In this document: positions 53,040 through 62,227 of the stretch, in pieces | How positions within the stretch are numbered: the stretch's first letter is position 1 | Layout of the letters: the number at the start of each line of letters is the position of its first letter | Origin: a bacterium 1XD42-1 | GTDB lineage: Bacteria > Bacillota > Clostridia > Oscillospirales > Ruminococcaceae | Length of the DNA: 64,000 nt | Direction of reading: 5' to 3' | Assembly (NCBI GenBank): GCA_003612625.1 | Contig: RAZJ01000005.1 | Coordinates: forward strand, 50,087 to 114,086 | Notes under the pieces: model-generated | Database searches by the model: none | Told to the model about the DNA's origin: nothing | What the model saw: only the letters and a program-made list of their open reading frames with translations | Made by a program: the position numbers and the translations under genes

Positions 53040-53386
53040 GACAATAACAACCTTCCTGCTGCAATCAGGATCAGGATGCCAAAAATCCGGTGAAGCCAAA
53101 GGGCTTTCAGCCTGGGAAGCAGCCAGCCGCCTAAAACGGCGCCTACCAGCCCGGGCAGTAAAAAGCCCCAGGCATCTCCGAATGTCATCCTGCCCTGCCA
53201 GAGGTAGCATCCTCCAGATAAGACGGAAAGGGGGGCGATCACTGCTAAAGAAGTCGCATGAGCCTGCTGGGCAGGCAGCCCGTCTTTTTCCAGCATGGGG
53301 ACAGTTACCATGCCTCCTCCAGCGCCAAATAAACCATTTAACAATCCGGCAGCCGCGCCAGTCCATAAAAAGCGTAAATGTTTCAT
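53036..53386 (-). CDS. TauE/SafE-family half-protein, first subunit
   Basis: A 116-residue membrane protein with about four helices, one TauE/SafE repeat: GAAAGLLNGLFGAGGGMVTVP near the N-terminus is the family signature, and LPGLVGAVLGGWLLPRL is the second helix pair. Start ATG has GGGAGG upstream. It is coupled to the second half-gene by ATGA. Both halves lack any sign of frameshift, so the split looks natural. Confidence 0.87.
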   Translation of the reverse strand: MKHLRFLWTGAAAGLLNGLFGAGGGMVTVPMLEKDGLPAQQAHATSLAVIAPLSVLSGGCYLWQGRMTFGDAWGFLLPGLVGAVLGGWLLPRLKALWLHRIFGILILIAAGRLLLS

Positions 53387-53474
53387 AGGATTTCCTCCCT
53401 TTCTCCGGTTTTTGTAGTTTGTGGAAAATAACAGGTTTTATACGTGTTTGGGATTTTCCAATGAAAATAAAAAG

Positions 53475-53511
53475 ACAGGGCCTGTTTCCCATCATGGGAA
53501 ACAGGCCCTGT
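53475..53511. terminator. Bidirectional terminator next to hsp20
   Basis: ACAGGGCCTGTTTCCC (53475-53490) pairs perfectly with GGGAAACAGGCCCTGT (53496-53511) around a five-base loop, with T-runs on both strands. Confidence 0.9.
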
Positions 53512-53531
53512 TTTTTTAAAGGGGCAGGCGG

Positions 53532-53963
53532 TTAGTTGAGTTCAATCCGTTTTGCTTCCGGCTTTACCGGCTGTTTCTTAGGCAGGTGCAGCGTTAAAAT
53601 GCCGTCCTGGTAGCCGGCAGAAATACCGGAAGTATCAATGCCAGTAACGTCAAAGCTTCTGGAAAAAGATCCAAATTTCCGTTCCCGGCAGACATAGTTT
53701 TCCTTTTTCTCCTCTTTGGCTTCCTCGTGCTTTGCGGAAATTTCCAAACGGTTGCCGTTCAGGTCAATATGGATGTCCTGCTTGGAAAATCCAGGAAGTT
53801 CAGCTTCCAGCAGGTATTCATTGCCGGCGTCTTTAATGTCGGTACGGAACTGCGCCGCAGGGTCCATATCACGGAAAAAGGATTTTTCGATATTGTCCAG
53901 ATAATTAAATAAATTCTGGGTAGAAAGGGAATTGTCGCGTTCAAAAGGAATCAGTCCAAACAT
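53532..53963 (-). CDS. Hsp20/alpha-crystallin small heat-shock protein
   Basis: A 143-residue ATP-independent holdase chaperone. The alpha-crystallin domain (about residues 38-130) begins FRTDIKDAGNEYLLEAELPG and includes the AGYQDGILTLHLPK end motif. The short N-terminal arm ends in RDMDP. It is preceded by a perfect CIRCE element, so it belongs to the HrcA heat-shock regulon. Monocistronic. Confidence 0.95.
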   Translation of the reverse strand: MFGLIPFERDNSLSTQNLFNYLDNIEKSFFRDMDPAAQFRTDIKDAGNEYLLEAELPGFSKQDIHIDLNGNRLEISAKHEEAKEEKKENYVCRERKFGSFSRSFDVTGIDTSGISAGYQDGILTLHLPKKQPVKPEAKRIELN

Positions 53964-54012
53964 GATTTAAAACCTCCATCTATGTTTTTGTTTGTTTTGT
54001 TTTTATGCCTAT

Positions 54013-54040
54013 ATCATAACCCTTAATTGTTGCAAAGCAA
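54013..54040 (-). promoter_or_regulatory. Candidate promoter of hsp20
   Basis: Minus-strand TTGCTT (54035-54040), 16-base spacer, TATGAT (54013-54018). It lies downstream of the CIRCE element, about 50 bases before the gene. Another promoter overlapping CIRCE is also possible (TATATA within the CIRCE spacer). Confidence 0.4.
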
Positions 54041-54069
54041 CGGATGAAATATGAACAAAATGAAAAGAA

Positions 54070-54096
54070 TTAGCACTCCGCTATATAGAGTGCTAA
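54070..54096. promoter_or_regulatory. CIRCE element (HrcA operator)
   Basis: TTAGCACTC (54070-54078), nine-base spacer, GAGTGCTAA (54088-54096): a perfect match to the CIRCE consensus, upstream of hsp20. CIRCE normally controls groESL and dnaK operons. Confidence 0.95.
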
Positions 54097-54212
54097 TTAA
54101 AAATATTTTCTTGCAATATGCTTGATGGCTGTTATACTAATAATATCCCTTAGAACCTGTCTGGTATCAAATGGACGGAAAAAGATCTGCCCAGGTGGTA
54201 TACCGGGAGATG

Positions 54213-54620
54213 CTAAACAGGTTCTTGAGGAACCATGATATTGCCTGCTGCAAGCCGTTGTAAAATTTCCCGATCTGCCGGGCAAAATTCATAACAGGGG
54301 ATTTCTGCCGGGGTGATCCATTTTAAATCATGATGCTCCAGCAGTTGTGGTTCCCCTTCTGTAATCTTTCCATGAAACAAGGTTAAATGTACAGTTAAAT
54401 CGGGATAAGTATGGATCACATCCATAAAAGCCCCTTTTACTGCAATTATAATCCCCAGTTCTTCCCGGCATTCCCGGATTAAAGCGGCTTCTTTTGTTTC
54501 ACCGGGTTCTACTTTGCCACCGACAAATTCCCATAAAAGCCCTCGGGCTTTATGAGCCGGACGCTGGCAAATCATAAACTTATCTCCGTCCCACAGAAGG
54601 GCAGCAACAACTTCAGTCAT
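54213..54620 (-). CDS. NUDIX hydrolase, MutT-like
   Basis: A 135-residue NUDIX pyrophosphohydrolase. The full Nudix box is present: GGKVEPGETKEAALIRECRE followed by ELGI. The start TEVVAALLWDGDKFMICQRP and LLWEFVGGKVE resemble MutT/8-oxo-dGTP diphosphatases, the likely role being clearance of oxidised or non-canonical nucleotides. The stop codon falls inside an AGAACCTGT inverted repeat (54152-54160 with 54217-54225). Monocistronic. Confidence 0.9.
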   Translation of the reverse strand: MTEVVAALLWDGDKFMICQRPAHKARGLLWEFVGGKVEPGETKEAALIRECREELGIIIAVKGAFMDVIHTYPDLTVHLTLFHGKITEGEPQLLEHHDLKWITPAEIPCYEFCPADREILQRLAAGNIMVPQEPV

Positions 54621-54716
54621 TCTTTTTACCTTCTTTTCTGATTTTTTTAGTGTTTTTGATTATTATTTTATGTGATTTTTATAGGATTTGTCAATGTTAA
54701 AAACAAATTTAAAGTG

Positions 54717-54745
54717 TTTACCTGCAAAAGCCTCTGTGATAAAAT
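54717..54745 (+). promoter_or_regulatory. Promoter of the GntR-family gene
   Basis: TTTACC (54717-54722), 17-base spacer, TAAAAT (54740-54745). Confidence 0.5.
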
Positions 54746-54812
54746 AGGGATATAGGATTTTTCTGGTTAAAAGGATAATGAGATAATAAGAAGAAAAGGA
54801 ATATATTGATTT

Positions 54813-55502
54813 ATGGGTCGACTTGTTTACCAGACGCTGCGGGAAAATGTAGCAGATGCCATCCGGATGAAAATTTTAAATCATGAAGTCCCTATGGGGG
54901 CGCGGATCATTGAACAGGAAATTGCTGCGGAATTAGGCGTCAGCCGGGGCCCTGTCCGGGAAGCCTTACGGCAGCTGGAGCAGGAAGGGCTGTTGGAATA
55001 TACCCGCAATGCAGGCTGTTCGGTAAAAAAAATCACATTGGAGGATATTTACGAAATTTATTTGCTGCGGGCAACTTATGAAGTGTTAGCGGCAAAGCTG
55101 TGCGGCGGGCAGTTTTCCAAGGAAACCTTAAAAGAAATGGAAAAAGCCCTCATTCAAATGGAACATTTAGAAGAAAAAGATTTTGACCGGGCGATTGCGT
55201 TGGACAATATGCTGCATCATGCCATTGTTCAGGAAACAAAGCTTCCCCGGCTGGTAAAATCCTGGTCCGATTTGAATTACGGCAATGTAATCAGTTATTA
55301 TGAAGGCAGTCCGGATCGGAAAGCAGCAGCCAGACGGCAGTACCCCATTCATGAGAAGCTGTTCCAAGTATGCTGTACAGGCAAATGCCCTGAAATTTGC
55401 CAGGCGATTATGGATCATTATATGCTGGCGATCCACCGCAGAATGGCAGAACAGGGAATCTCTGAAAAAGCTTTTCAGTTTCCAGCGGATCTGGCTCTTT
55501 AA
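54813..55502 (+). CDS. GntR-family regulator with FCD effector domain
   Basis: A 229-residue regulator of the FadR/VanR branch. The N-terminal winged helix (about 8-72) contains IIEQEIAAELGVSRGPVREALRQLEQEG, the GntR signature. The C-terminal all-helical FCD domain (about 80-210) has candidate metal/ligand residues in DNMLHHAIV and YPIHEKLF. FCD members usually sense organic acids or amino-acid derivatives. No catabolic genes are adjacent, so the target is unknown. A terminator-like hairpin and then a tRNA cluster follow. Confidence 0.9.
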   Translation: MGRLVYQTLRENVADAIRMKILNHEVPMGARIIEQEIAAELGVSRGPVREALRQLEQEGLLEYTRNAGCSVKKITLEDIYEIYLLRATYEVLAAKLCGGQFSKETLKEMEKALIQMEHLEEKDFDRAIALDNMLHHAIVQETKLPRLVKSWSDLNYGNVISYYEGSPDRKAAARRQYPIHEKLFQVCCTGKCPEICQAIMDHYMLAIHRRMAEQGISEKAFQFPADLAL

Positions 55503-55542
55503 TGGGGAGGGATTTTTTTATAAAAAAATTTTCTTCCCATTT
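55503..55542 (+). terminator. Terminator after the GntR-family gene
   Basis: ATGGGGAGGG near the stop codon pairs imperfectly with TTCTTCCCAT (ending about 55540) through an A/T-rich inner stem. Confidence 0.5.
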
Positions 55543-55554
55543 GATTTGTCCCTA

Positions 55555-55583
55555 TTGACATTTTCTCTAACATTTGCTAAAAT
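55555..55583 (+). promoter_or_regulatory. Promoter of the four-tRNA cluster
   Basis: Perfect TTGACA (55555-55560), 17-base spacer, TAAAAT (55578-55583). Confidence 0.8.
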
Positions 55584-55602
55584 AATAGGCGTCGTCATAA
55601 AT

Positions 55603-55673
55603 GCGGGTGTAGTTCAATGGTAGAATGTCAGCCTTCCAAGCTGAACACGTGGGTTCGATTCCCATCACCCGCT
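55603..55673 (+). tRNA. tRNA-Gly (TCC)
   Basis: Acceptor GCGGGTG pairs with CACCCGC (55666-55672), discriminator T. The anticodon stem TCAGC/GCTGA holds the loop CTTCCAA with anticodon TCC. CCA is not directly encoded (an extra T intervenes). Confidence 0.95.
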
Positions 55674-55713
55674 TCCAAAAAAGCCTTTTTAAGCAGGTTT
55701 TGACGGCGCATAA

Positions 55714-55790
55714 GCGCCAGTAGCTCAGCTGGATAGAGCAACTGCCTTCTAAGCAGTAGGCCAGGGGTTCGAGTCCCTTCTGGCGCGCCA
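55714..55790 (+). tRNA. tRNA-Arg (TCT)
   Basis: Acceptor GCGCCAG pairs with CTGGCGC (55780-55786), discriminator G and encoded CCA. The anticodon stem ACTGC/GCAGT holds CTTCTAA with anticodon TCT, reading AGA. Confidence 0.95.
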
Positions 55791-55802
55791 AAAGTATTTT
55801 AT

Positions 55803-55877
<75 letters not shown>

Positions 55878-55896
55878 CTTTTTGATACAAAAAGAT

Positions 55897-55968
55897 TGGG
55901 CTATCGTCAAGCGGTAAGACACAGCACTTTGACTGCTGCACTCGCTGGTTCGAATCCAGCTAGCCCAG
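55897..55968 (+). tRNA. tRNA-Gln (TTG)
   Basis: Acceptor TGGGCTA pairs with TAGCCCA (55961-55967), discriminator G. The anticodon stem CAGCA/TGCTG holds CTTTGAC with anticodon TTG, reading CAA. Confidence 0.95.
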
Positions 55969-55972
55969 CTAA

Positions 55973-56018
55973 AAAACAGGGGATTTCTTGTTGGCCAAGA
56001 AGTCCCCTGTTTTTTAAT
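55973..56018 (+). terminator. Terminator of the four-tRNA cluster
   Basis: ACAGGGGA and TTCTTG pair with CAAGAA and TCCCCTGT (one mismatch inside), then TTTTTT. Confidence 0.85.
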
Positions 56019-56040
56019 CATTCAATAAAATGAAATAAAG

Positions 56041-56067
56041 AAAGGAACCTGTCAAACAGGTTCCTTT
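56041..56067. terminator. Bidirectional terminator between convergent tRNA clusters
   Basis: AAAGGAACCTGT (56041-56052) pairs perfectly with ACAGGTTCCTTT (56056-56067) around a three-base loop. It ends the minus-strand Thr/Tyr unit. Confidence 0.85.
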
Positions 56068-56072
56068 TTAAA

Positions 56073-56154
56073 TGGGAGAGGATGGATTCGAACCATCGAA
56101 GTCACTGACAACAGATTTACAGTCTGCCCCCTTTGGCCACTCGGGAACTCTCCC
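56073..56154 (-). tRNA. tRNA-Tyr (GTA)
   Basis: Minus-strand acceptor GGGAGAG pairs with CTCTCCC, discriminator A. The anticodon loop CTGTAAA gives GTA. A long variable arm (class II) is present, as expected for bacterial tRNA-Tyr. CCA is not encoded. Confidence 0.94.
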
Positions 56155-56190
56155 ATATTCAATTCAAACGCCATTCCTTTGGAAAAGCAA

Positions 56191-56263
56191 AGCTGGTGGA
56201 CGGACTTGAACCCCCGACCTGCTGATTACAAATCAGCTGCTCTACCAACTGAGCTACACCAGC
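56191..56263 (-). tRNA. tRNA-Thr (TGT)
   Basis: Minus-strand acceptor GCTGGTG pairs with CACCAGC. The anticodon stem GCTGA/TCAGC holds TTTGTAA with anticodon TGT, reading ACA. The variable loop is short. CCA is not encoded. Confidence 0.95.
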
Positions 56264-56294
56264 AAATGAACAATTTATCTAAGCGACGAGACAT

Positions 56295-56323
56295 ATTTTA
56301 TCATAGTCTGCAAGGGTTGTCAA
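56295..56323 (-). promoter_or_regulatory. Promoter of the tRNA-Thr/tRNA-Tyr unit
   Basis: Minus-strand TTGACA (56318-56323), 17-base spacer, TAAAAT (56295-56300). Confidence 0.8.
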
Positions 56324-56374
56324 CTGTTTTTATGACATTTTCTTTGTAATTTTCAAAAAAAGCAGTGGATTTTC

Positions 56375-56418
56375 CAGAAAAAAAGGGCAAAACAGATTTT
56401 CACTTGCTTTGCCCTTTT
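56375..56418 (-). terminator. Terminator of the coiled-coil protein gene
   Basis: AAAAGGGCAAA (56381-56391) pairs with TTTGCCCTTTT (56408-56418), and a run of seven T follows on the minus strand. Confidence 0.85.
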
Positions 56419-56424
56419 GTATTA

Positions 56425-57576
56425 TCATAAAGAAATTTCTATGGAAGGTGAAACTGTGACTTCACAAGAAAGGAAAGCGCCAGCATCAACCGATACAGAT
56501 ATAGAACCGGCGTCCCCTGCTCCCGCAGAAGCCACCGCATAATCCGTTGTTAAATCCCGGTAAGATTCTGTGGAGCGCCTGCGCTGGATTTGCTGGGAGG
56601 CGGTGTATTCCCAAAGGTCAGCTTCCATAAGCTGGTTGCTTTCTGTAAGCCGGCGTTTGGCTTTTTTCTGTTCCCGTTCGTGGCGGATCAGTTCAGCCTG
56701 ACGGAGTTTTGCTTCCCGTTCGGCTTTTTTCTGACGGGCCCTTAATAATTCTTCTTCATTAAGGGCTTTAATTTTTTGCGTACCCCGGACAATGGCTTTT
56801 TCCAAAGCGGCAATGACAACACGGATTTTTGCCCGGTCTTTTTGAGGCCCCAAAGCCAAATATAATTTTAAAGTAGCAATATTCCGGTCAGCCTGGGCCA
56901 ACGATTCTTTTACAGCTCCGACGGTTTCGGAACGGGCAAGCCGCCGGGTAACATCTGCCGGACTTTTCAGCATGGAATCATTTACTTTGACTAATCCTTT
57001 TTCTTTTCGTTCGTCTGCTTCTTTTTGCAGCCGTTTCATGGTTTCGATTAAGGTTTCATAGCCTGTATCTAAGGCATCCCAGGGATTTTCTCCTTTTTTG
57101 GAGGGTGACAGGACATGGACGGCACTCCACATGGTAACACTATCTTCATCAATATAAGCGCCTAAGCCGGTTCCCTCCTGCCATCTGGCAGATAAACTTC
57201 CGGCTAAACGTTCCAGTAAATCTTTTCCTTTATAGAAAGCTTCCGCACTGGAAGCCATATGTTTCAAAAATTTTGATGAAAGGATAATATGAGTCCCTTC
57301 CCCTAAGTCTGCGGCAAAATTCTGGAGATCATCCCGGTCAATATCAGCAACAATAATATTGAGGGAAGGATGGACTTTTTTAAGCTGGGATAAGAAATCC
57401 TGCAATTTTTTATCCCAATCCACTTGCTGCTCCCAGTTTGGGGATATCTGGCAGACATCCTGCCTTTTCTCCGTAGAAGCCACGGGATTTTGTTCTGTTT
57501 CCTTGGTAAAGACATCTTTTTTGCCTTTAGTGTCTGCATTTTGGACCACAGGCGGCCTTGAAGATTCCACACGCAT
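56425..57576 (-). CDS. Unrecognised cytoplasmic protein with long coiled coil
   Basis: A 383-residue protein with no signal peptide or transmembrane helix. Residues about 50-175 look globular (HPSLNIIVADIDRDDLQNFA to LGAYIDEDSVTMWSAV). Residues about 175-335 are strongly charged helix (LRARQKKAEREAKLRQAELI), and the last 35 are Ala/Gly/Ser-rich, ending PSIEISL. An extended N-terminal tail (SSRPPVVQNADTKGKK) looks disordered. I do not recognise the family with confidence; the arrangement suggests a scaffold or structural protein. The ribosome site GAGGAGGAGG is unusually strong. It is divergent from the G5/3D protein gene. Confidence 0.7.
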   Translation of the reverse strand: MRVESSRPPVVQNADTKGKKDVFTKETEQNPVASTEKRQDVCQISPNWEQQVDWDKKLQDFLSQLKKVHPSLNIIVADIDRDDLQNFAADLGEGTHIILSSKFLKHMASSAEAFYKGKDLLERLAGSLSARWQEGTGLGAYIDEDSVTMWSAVHVLSPSKKGENPWDALDTGYETLIETMKRLQKEADERKEKGLVKVNDSMLKSPADVTRRLARSETVGAVKESLAQADRNIATLKLYLALGPQKDRAKIRVVIAALEKAIVRGTQKIKALNEEELLRARQKKAEREAKLRQAELIRHEREQKKAKRRLTESNQLMEADLWEYTASQQIQRRRSTESYRDLTTDYAVASAGAGDAGSISVSVDAGAFLSCEVTVSPSIEISL

Positions 57577-58013
57577 GGATTTTCCTCCTCCTCACGATAT
57601 ACAAATTCAGGAACATATCTATTTTATATATCGGCACAAATGGAAAAAAATACAGCCCTTTTATGAAGTTTTTGTGAAAATATCTTTCCAAAGTGGAAAA
57701 GCCCTTCCCAATCATTTGTGAAGCTTTTTTGTGCTGCCGCAAAAATTTCCTGGATTTTTATCGGATTTTTGGGAAAGAATACAAAATACATGGTTTTTTA
57801 CCATCCTATTTTGTAAGGTTGATATGCAAAAATCAGGGAATCGACAAATTTAAAAGCCTGGATTTCCCTGCAAATTCCCCCTTGGACTTGACAAATGGGA
57901 TTTTTTTTGCATATAATTGCGACAGCTTGAGGGATTTCCCAGAAAAATTCCCTAAGGAAACCCTTCCAGCGGAAAAACTGGCAGAAAGAATGCCAGATGA
58001 CGGGAGAGAAGAT
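57577..58013. promoter_or_regulatory. Divergent intergenic region with hairpin and promoter
   Basis: About 437 bases without a gene. An imperfect inverted repeat, ACAAAATA-c-ATGGT with ACCAT-cc-TATTTTGT, occupies 57781-57814. A plus-strand promoter, TTGACA (57888-57893), 18-base spacer and TATAAT (57912-57917), drives the G5/3D gene with a leader of about 90 bases that contains CTGGCA/TGCCAG (stem near 57978-57996). A reading frame extends upstream of 58014 but crosses this promoter and is not used. Confidence 0.6.
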
Positions 58014-59036
58014 ATGACAAAATTATTGAATGGGGCGGAAACTGCTTTCCGGTTTTTACGGTCGCGGTTAGCAGCACTTTGCTTTTTATTTGTTGCAGTT
58101 ACGGTCATTATCTTTCAAATTTGTGACCGGATGCATGCTGTGGTCTGCACAACAGAAGCAACTCACCGTTCCCTGCATTTTGTCTTAGAGGATAACGCAC
58201 AGGAAGCAGCAGCCCGTTTTGGCGGGCAGGCTGAAACAGAGGACCGTTATATTAACCTGGCAACCGTATCCAGTCTGACAGCTACCGTTACAGTAGATGG
58301 GAAAAATTTTTCCCGGCAGGTGCCAAATGGCACAACCGTAGGAGAATTGCTCCATCAGGAAGAAATTTCTTATGACGGAAATGATTTGCTGACGCCTGCC
58401 GCAGAAAAGCCCTTGGAAGAAGGGGACCGCATTGTTTTACAGCGGGTAGAAATTGAAGAATATACAGAAGATGAAATTATCCCTTACAAAACCATCCATA
58501 AAAATTCCCCTTTGCTGGGATATGGAAAAACAAAAGTCCTTCAGACAGGCAGTGACGGCATCCGGACAAAAACTTATACCCGGTGTACTGTGGACGGCAA
58601 AGAAGAAGAATTGCAGCTTTTGGGAGAAAAGATCTCCAAAACGGCAGTAGATGAAATTATTTTAGTCGGCAGCAATATTCCGATTTCCCCATTGGACTTT
58701 GGCTTTGAAGTGGATGAATACGGCAAGCCCCTTCATTATAAGAGGCTCCTCACAAACCAAGTTGCAACAGGTTATAGCGCAAGGCCGGGAGCATTAACGG
58801 CAAGCGGCCGGGCTGCGGTAGTAGGAACTGTGGCAGTAAACCCGAATATTATCCCTTATGGCTCCAAATTATATATTACCTCTGCTGACGGACAGTTTAT
58901 TTATGGATGCGCCATAGCAGCAGATACAGGAACGGGTTTAATGCAGGGAATTATTGATGTAGATCTGTTTTATGATACCTACCGGGAAAGCGCTATGAAT
59001 GGCCGTAAAATTGTTGACATTTATGTGCTGGAATAA
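58014..59036 (+). CDS. G5 and 3D domain cell-wall protein (YabE-like)
   Basis: A 340-residue exported protein. The N-terminal hydrophobic segment (about 20-40, LAALCFLFVAVTVIIFQICD) acts as signal anchor. A DUF348-like ubiquitin-fold (TATVTVDGKNFSRQVPNGTT) precedes a G5 domain (about 150-225), and the C-terminal 3D domain (about 250-340) shows ATGYSARPG, VAVNPNIIPYG and GCAIAADTGTG with conserved Asp residues. Such proteins are wall-associated muralytic transglycosylases of the Rpf/YabE/MltA-like type. The ATG at 58014 has GGGAG eight bases upstream. It has its own promoter. Confidence 0.88.
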   Translation: MTKLLNGAETAFRFLRSRLAALCFLFVAVTVIIFQICDRMHAVVCTTEATHRSLHFVLEDNAQEAAARFGGQAETEDRYINLATVSSLTATVTVDGKNFSRQVPNGTTVGELLHQEEISYDGNDLLTPAAEKPLEEGDRIVLQRVEIEEYTEDEIIPYKTIHKNSPLLGYGKTKVLQTGSDGIRTKTYTRCTVDGKEEELQLLGEKISKTAVDEIILVGSNIPISPLDFGFEVDEYGKPLHYKRLLTNQVATGYSARPGALTASGRAAVVGTVAVNPNIIPYGSKLYITSADGQFIYGCAIAADTGTGLMQGIIDVDLFYDTYRESAMNGRKIVDIYVLE

Positions 59037-59096
59037 CTTAAAAAAGAACGCCCTTTGTTCGGCGGATGCCAATAAGGAAGTAAATAGAATTTCCGG

Positions 59097-60808
<1,712 letters not shown>

Positions 60809-60847
60809 CTATATTATAACGCGCCGTTCCTCTTTTTTCAGCAACTT

Positions 60848-61096
60848 TCATTCTGTTGCCTCCAAATTTCCCGCCATGATACGGCGCAGCTTGTCCAGTA
60901 CGCTTTCCGCCTCTCCCTCCGCATAATGGGGGATGACATGATAGACCGTATTCCCTTCAACGGCAATCATTTCTTCTGTGCTGAAATCAAACTCGAAAAC
61001 GCCGTCTTTGAAATGCTCTGCCACACGCTCGGCAATTTCCGGTTTCAGATTTTTGGGAAGTTCACTGAAATCCACAGGCTTACGCAATCCCATCAC
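60848..61096 (-). CDS. TnpW-like small mobile-element protein
   Basis: An 82-residue protein. The C-terminal half, VYHVIPHYAEGEAESVLDKL-RRIM, resembles the TnpW family found beside large serine recombinases in Firmicute elements (pattern YxVxxHF-x-ES-xxDKIxRxI). The N-terminal half (PVDFSELPKNLKPEIAERVA) is not recognised. GAAGGAGC precedes GTG-ATG. It overlaps the RepA_N-type gene by 17 bases and lies 90 bases before the recombinase, in the same unit. Family call is tentative. Confidence 0.6.
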   Translation of the reverse strand: MMGLRKPVDFSELPKNLKPEIAERVAEHFKDGVFEFDFSTEEMIAVEGNTVYHVIPHYAEGEAESVLDKLRRIMAGNLEATE

Positions 61097-61448
61097 GCTC
61101 CTTCCTTGCAGGTAAAATATTCAGCGTAATGACCGCCGGACGGCCAAGCCCCTGCTTTCTGCGGAGAATCAGGCCACAGCGTTGTAATTCCTGAAATGCC
61201 CTGGTCGCCACCTGCCTGCTCCTATGCAGCTTTCCTTTTGCTTCTTCCAGCGTAAAGTAGAGACGAATCCGCCCGTCCGGTTCTATGTATCCGTTTTCTC
61301 TGGAAATACCCGCCCGGTCTAAGAGCAGGGCATACAGTACCTTTGCGTCGTTGGATAAGTCCATCGGCACCAGAAAACGGGGAAATGGCAGATAGGGCGG
61401 TACGCCGCTGTCCTCTTTGTAAGGCGTCAAAAAATCATTTTGCATCAT
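61080..61448 (-). CDS. Short replication-initiator-A (RepA_N) domain protein
   Basis: A 122-residue protein. FPRFLVPMDLSNDAKVLYALLLDRAGIS, followed by RIRLYFTLEEAKGKLHRSRQ and GLILRRKQGLGRPAVI, is the winged-helix N-terminal domain of RepA_N-type initiators from plasmids and integrative elements. Full-length initiators are 250-400 residues, so this is a domain-only form; it could regulate or prime replication, or be a remnant. AAGGAG precedes the double ATG. It is upstream of, and overlaps, the TnpW-like gene. Confidence 0.8.
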   Translation of the reverse strand: MMQNDFLTPYKEDSGVPPYLPFPRFLVPMDLSNDAKVLYALLLDRAGISRENGYIEPDGRIRLYFTLEEAKGKLHRSRQVATRAFQELQRCGLILRRKQGLGRPAVITLNILPARKERDGIA

Positions 61449-61815
61449 ATACTCCTTTCCATCAATCCATCCCTGATTGATTGGATTGATATTGACTATC
61501 TTGTTATTAACTTCTTCTCTTTAATTTCCATCTAAATATGGGCTGTCAAGACTGTCTGGAAATCCATCGCCGGGAAGAGAGGAACAGGGCTGTCCGGAGC
61601 GTCAGGTTTTCCAGTCTCTGAAAATCCAGTATTGGAGAATCCCATATAGGAGGAAATGGCAAAAGCGGTAAATTTGCAAAGTAGAAACCAACACCTATCT
61701 GGGAAAATCCCGTTTAGGTTAAAATCGTCCTGCGGACAGTTAAAAACAGGTTTTAGAGGGGAGCAGGGGATTTATCCCTCATACCCGTTGACCGCAGCCT
61801 GAAACGCCAATAATC
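61449..61815. other. Non-coding stretch in the mobile region
   Basis: 367 bases with no credible gene. Two related motifs, GAGAATCCCATATAGG (about 61639) and GAAAATCCCGTTTAGG (about 61704), occur in direct orientation about 65 bases apart. Otherwise nothing recognised. It could hold the origin or promoter of the RepA_N unit. Confidence 0.35.
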
Positions 61816-62181
61816 TCAAGGCTTTTTTGCTTCTAATTGTCCGCATAGGAGCCGCCTTTTCCTGTCGCTGGCTGTTTTCTGCCTGCGGTGGACTTTCTTT
61901 GCACAGAACTTACAGTATTTCGCCCGGTTGGAACCGGGGAGGAATGATTGGCCGCAGACCACGCAGCGTTTTAATTCCTCCCGAAACAGCAGTGCCGTTT
62001 CCAATGGCTTGTCCAGCGGCAGGACAGCGCAGCGGAACCATTTGCAGAGAAGCGAATAGGAAATACTCTGGACGCAGACACATTCCTCCTCGTCGTCCAG
62101 AAGAATACAGTTGCCGCCGTCGTAGTTGCAGCACTCATGTACCAGTTTACGCATTCGGCGGTACTGCGGATAATTCATCAC
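61816..62181 (-). CDS. Cysteine-rich VLP-type protein of mobile elements
   Basis: A 121-residue basic, Cys-rich protein. The N-terminal part has CCNYDGGNCILLDDEEECVCVQ, and the C-terminal zinc-ribbon-like part has CVVCGQSFLPGSNRAKYCKFCAKKVHR. VLPLD in the middle corresponds to the VLP motif that names the family. Such proteins recur in clostridial integrative elements near recombinases and relaxases, with unknown role, perhaps DNA binding. A block of 37-base degenerate repeats lies immediately upstream. Confidence 0.8.
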   Translation of the reverse strand: MMNYPQYRRMRKLVHECCNYDGGNCILLDDEEECVCVQSISYSLLCKWFRCAVLPLDKPLETALLFREELKRCVVCGQSFLPGSNRAKYCKFCAKKVHRRQKTASDRKRRLLCGQLEAKKP

Positions 62182-62227
62182 CGGAATCTGATTGTGGATA
62201 AAAACGCCTCCTTCCTACCGTAAAAAA

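Noticed and set aside
53040..53495. N-terminal part of the 284-codon frame over the TauE pair
   Set aside because: It is out of register with the well-matching first TauE half-gene on the same strand; the true second gene starts at 53039.
54097..54212. Small gene between CIRCE and the NUDIX gene
   Set aside because: No frame with a ribosome site or recognisable product; the stretch is explained by the inverted repeat and promoter-like sequence.
57693..58013. Upstream part of the frame leading into the G5/3D gene
   Set aside because: It crosses a consensus promoter at 57888-57917, and the ATG at 58014 has a strong ribosome site.
57918..58013. c-di-AMP (ydaO-type) riboswitch before the G5/3D gene
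   Set aside because: Expected from the family, but the leader is only about 90 bases and lacks the conserved segments.
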